Assembly (NCBI GenBank): GCA_031277155.1
Contig: JAITMW010000011.1
Coordinates: 1-7,288 of the forward strand
Direction: 5' to 3'
Source of the DNA: Clostridiales bacterium
GTDB lineage: Bacteria > Bacillota > Clostridia > Lachnospirales > WRAX01
DNA length: 7,288 nucleotides
The notes under the pieces were generated by a model. That model did not search any database. It was given only the letters and a program-made list of their open reading frames with translations, and had not been told where the DNA came from. Every line of letters starts with the position of its first letter. The stretch's first letter is position 1. Positions 5,256 through 7,288 of the stretch are shown in pieces. A program made the position numbers and the translations under genes.

Positions 5256-6830
5256 ATGGACAAAACCATAGCATTGATAATTATGGACGGCGTGGCGCTG
5301 GGCCCGGACACCCCGGGAAACGCCGTAGCCAAGGCATATACGCCCAATTTGGACTATCTTTTTGCCAACCACCCCTGGACAAAAATCAAGGCCCATGGCA
5401 CCGCCGTGGGGCTGCCCGCGGACAGCGACATGGGCAATTCTGAGGTGGGGCACAACGCACTGGGCTGCGGCCAAATTTACGCGCAGGGCGCAAAGCTGGT
5501 CAATCAGTCTATAGAGACAGGGCAGCTGTTTTTTTCCGAAACATGGAGCGCGCTGGTTAAAAACGCCAAGGACAACGCCGGGACACTGCATTTTATCGGA
5601 CTTTTGTCCGACGGCAATGTACACTCCAATATCGACCATCTTATTGCCATGGTGACGCAGGCCAAGGGGGAAGGGCTGGCAAAGGTGCGTGTCCATACTC
5701 TTTTGGACGGGCGCGATGTTCCCGCCCAATCTGCGCTGGATTATATTGACAAGTTGGAGGCGGTGATGGCAAACCTCAACGACGCGGCCTTTGACGCCCG
5801 CATTGCCAGCGGCGGCGGCCGTCAGCGCATCACAATGGACCGCTACGGCGCCAATTGGCCTATGGTAAAGGCCGGCTGGGACACGCATGTACACGGCATT
5901 GGCGAGCAATTTAAGACGGCCACAGAAGCCATTACCGTGGCCCGCAATCACGCGCCGCAAATTATTGACCAGGACCTGCCGCCCTTTGTGATTGCCGAAA
6001 GTGGCCTGCCCGTGGGCAAAATATGCGACGGCGACAGCGTTGTGCTGTTTAATTTCCGGGGCGACAGGGCGATTGAGCTTTCACAGGCCTTTGACCTGGA
6101 TGATTTTGACAAGTTTGACAGGGGGGCCAATCCCAAGGTGTTTTACGCCGGGATGCTGCAATATGACGGGGATTTGCTTTTACCCAAAAATTTCCTGGTG
6201 GCGCCGCCAAATATTACAAATACGCTGTCAGAGGCGCTGGTGGCCGGCGGCATTGCTCAATATGCCGTGTCCGAAACGCAAAAATACGGCCATGTGACAT
6301 ATTTTTGGAATGGCAACAAAAGCGAGAAATTTTCGGAAGAGTTGGAGACATGGCAGGAAATTCCATCGGACATGGTGCCCTTCGAGCAGCGCCCATGGAT
6401 GAAGGCCGCCGAAATTACCGATTGTGTCATAGAGGCCATAAAGTCCAAAAAATATGGCTTTATACGCGCCAACATGCCAAATGGGGACATGGTGGGCCAT
6501 ACGGGCAGCTTTCAGGCCGCCGAAATTTCCGTGGCCGCCGTGGACCTGTGCATTGGCCGCCTTATTGAGGCCGCCAAAGAGCATGATGTAACGCTGATTG
6601 TGGCTGCCGACCATGGCAATGCCGACGAGATGTTTGAAGAGGTGAAGGGGAAAATATCGGTGAAGACCGCCCATACGCTAAACCCCGCGCCGTTTATCAT
6701 TTTTGATACACAGCGTAAATTTGCCTTTAAGGAGGGCAGTTTCGGCCTGGCAAATGTGGCCGCCACCCTGACACATCTTATGGGCATTGCGCCAAATGAT
6801 GCCTGGGAAGAATCTATGCTTGAAAATTGA
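5256..6830 (+). CDS. gpmI: 2,3-bisphosphoglycerate-independent phosphoglycerate mutase, plant-like type
   Basis: Interconverts 3-phosphoglycerate and 2-phosphoglycerate in glycolysis and gluconeogenesis; a cytoplasmic metalloenzyme of the alkaline phosphatase superfamily. It has 524 aa. The start is supported by AAGGAGG 7 nt upstream. Visible residues: metal ligand D11 (IMDG), catalytic S62 in GNSEVGH, H123 (DGNVHSN), the DGRD motif at 151-154, R268 and R271 (FRGDR), K343, D411 and H415 (NGDMVGHTG), D452 and H453 (ADHGN), and H473 (TAHT). All expected catalytic and metal-binding motifs are present. The middle part reads ARIASGGGRQRITMDRYGANW (181-201), FDKFDR (284-289), YAGMLQYDG (297-305) and SETQKYGHVTYFWNGN (339-354). 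These resemble plant and kinetoplastid iPGM, not the common Bacillus/E. coli form, which typically has RYYAMDRD there. It is divergent from hyd and is followed after 18 nt by a GNAT gene. Confidence 0.96.
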   Translation: MDKTIALIIMDGVALGPDTPGNAVAKAYTPNLDYLFANHPWTKIKAHGTAVGLPADSDMGNSEVGHNALGCGQIYAQGAKLVNQSIETGQLFFSETWSALVKNAKDNAGTLHFIGLLSDGNVHSNIDHLIAMVTQAKGEGLAKVRVHTLLDGRDVPAQSALDYIDKLEAVMANLNDAAFDARIASGGGRQRITMDRYGANWPMVKAGWDTHVHGIGEQFKTATEAITVARNHAPQIIDQDLPPFVIAESGLPVGKICDGDSVVLFNFRGDRAIELSQAFDLDDFDKFDRGANPKVFYAGMLQYDGDLLLPKNFLVAPPNITNTLSEALVAGGIAQYAVSETQKYGHVTYFWNGNKSEKFSEELETWQEIPSDMVPFEQRPWMKAAEITDCVIEAIKSKKYGFIRANMPNGDMVGHTGSFQAAEISVAAVDLCIGRLIEAAKEHDVTLIVAADHGNADEMFEEVKGKISVKTAHTLNPAPFIIFDTQRKFAFKEGSFGLANVAATLTHLMGIAPNDAWEESMLEN

Positions 6831-6848
6831 TGAGGAAGGAAATTGTTC

Positions 6849-7288
6849 ATGATATTTAGAAATGCCCGGCAGAATGAAGCTGACGTGCTTACGCGACTGA
6901 CTTTGGCCTCGAAAAGGCATTGGGGATATCCCGAGGAATGGATGAAAATCTGGGAAGATGAGCTGACAATCAGGCCCGCATACATTGCGGAAAATATGGT
7001 TGTTGTGGCCGAAGAGGACGCGGAGCTGCTGGGATATATCTCGATTAGAAAACGCGGTGACCAAGGCTTTTTCCTCGACAACCTTTTCATCCGCCCTTCT
7101 CATATGAGAAAAGGCATAGGCGAAAAGCTGCTTGCCATTGCGCTTGATTGGTGCAGACAGAGGCGTATTGCGCAGCTTAATGTTTGCTCCGACCCATTTT
7201 CAAAGGGCTTTTATGAGAAAACGGGGGCGGCATATATACGCGAAATCCCGTCGGAGGCCATCCCCGGCCGCACCCTGCCTTTTTTTAC
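6849..7288 (+). CDS. GNAT family N-acetyltransferase (3' end outside the window)
   Basis: Open from the ATG at 6849 to the window end, giving 146 codons with no stop. GGAAGGA lies 8 nt before the ATG, and only 18 nt separate it from the gpmI stop, so the two are probably co-transcribed. The protein begins MIFRNARQNEADVLTRLT. The acetyl-CoA-binding motif A is at about residues 76-95: LDNLFIRPSHMRKGIGEKLL, with the glycines at 89 and 91; Met86 takes the place of the usual Arg/Gln. Motif B-like FYEKTGAAYI lies at 121-130, and the C-terminal IPSEAIPGRTLP matches a common GNAT ending, so only a few residues are probably missing. The substrate cannot be told from sequence. It is likely cytoplasmic. 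A functional link to glycolysis is not implied by adjacency. Confidence 0.88.
   Translation, partial: MIFRNARQNEADVLTRLTLASKRHWGYPEEWMKIWEDELTIRPAYIAENMVVVAEEDAELLGYISIRKRGDQGFFLDNLFIRPSHMRKGIGEKLLAIALDWCRQRRIAQLNVCSDPFSKGFYEKTGAAYIREIPSEAIPGRTLPFF

Noticed and set aside
5151..5960. 269-aa minus-strand open frame opposite gpmI
   Set aside because: It covers the gpmI promoter and the catalytic N-terminal half of gpmI on the opposite strand. Its composition (many Cys, His, Arg and Gly) is typical of an antisense shadow.
6831..6848. Terminator or promoter between gpmI and the GNAT gene
   Set aside because: The 18-nt gap holds only the ribosome-binding site; no hairpin or promoter elements are visible.

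Overview
The window reads as chromosomal DNA from an anaerobic, fermentative low-to-mid GC Firmicute, most likely a Clostridia-type organism. The reasons are the strong AGGAGG-type Shine-Dalgarno sites in front of most genes, a NAD-linked trimeric [FeFe] hydrogenase, and sigma-A-like promoter elements. No mobile element, CRISPR array, rRNA or tRNA is visible.

Layout. (1) Positions 28-327, minus strand: a small AT-rich gene for a 99-aa protein of probable dimeric alpha/beta-barrel type, with about 200 bp of non-coding DNA upstream of it. (2) Positions 534-4992, minus strand: one compact operon in the transcription order hydC, hydB, a 49-aa ORF, hydA. It ends in a clear intrinsic terminator at about 491-523. 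The genes are 12-27 nt apart. The 49-aa ORF (2377-2526) has its own consensus ribosome-binding site and sits exactly between hydB and hydA. (3) Positions 4993-5255: a divergent control region. It holds a good plus-strand promoter for gpmI, a weaker minus-strand promoter for hyd, a sequence resembling a Rex operator, and an 11-bp hairpin in the predicted hyd leader. (4) Positions 5256-6830, plus strand: cofactor-independent phosphoglycerate mutase of the plant/kinetoplastid-like sequence type. (5) Positions 6849 to the end, plus strand: a GNAT acetyltransferase, cut off by the window edge, probably in an operon with gpmI.

How the genes work together. HydC (2Fe-2S), HydB (FMN, NAD(H) site and FeS clusters) and HydA (H-cluster plus FeS relay) form a soluble NADH-linked hydrogenase. 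In this family the enzyme either couples NADH and reduced ferredoxin oxidation to H2 production (electron confurcation/bifurcation) or uses NADH alone; the sequence does not decide which. GpmI works in lower glycolysis, downstream of the NADH-forming step, so the divergent pair places NADH disposal next to glycolytic flux. The Rex-like site would fit NADH/NAD+ control of hyd.

The points most worth a second look are the unlisted 49-aa protein inside the hydrogenase operon, a serine in the L1 motif of HydA where the textbook motif has a cysteine, the Rex-like site and leader hairpin, and the eukaryote-like GpmI.
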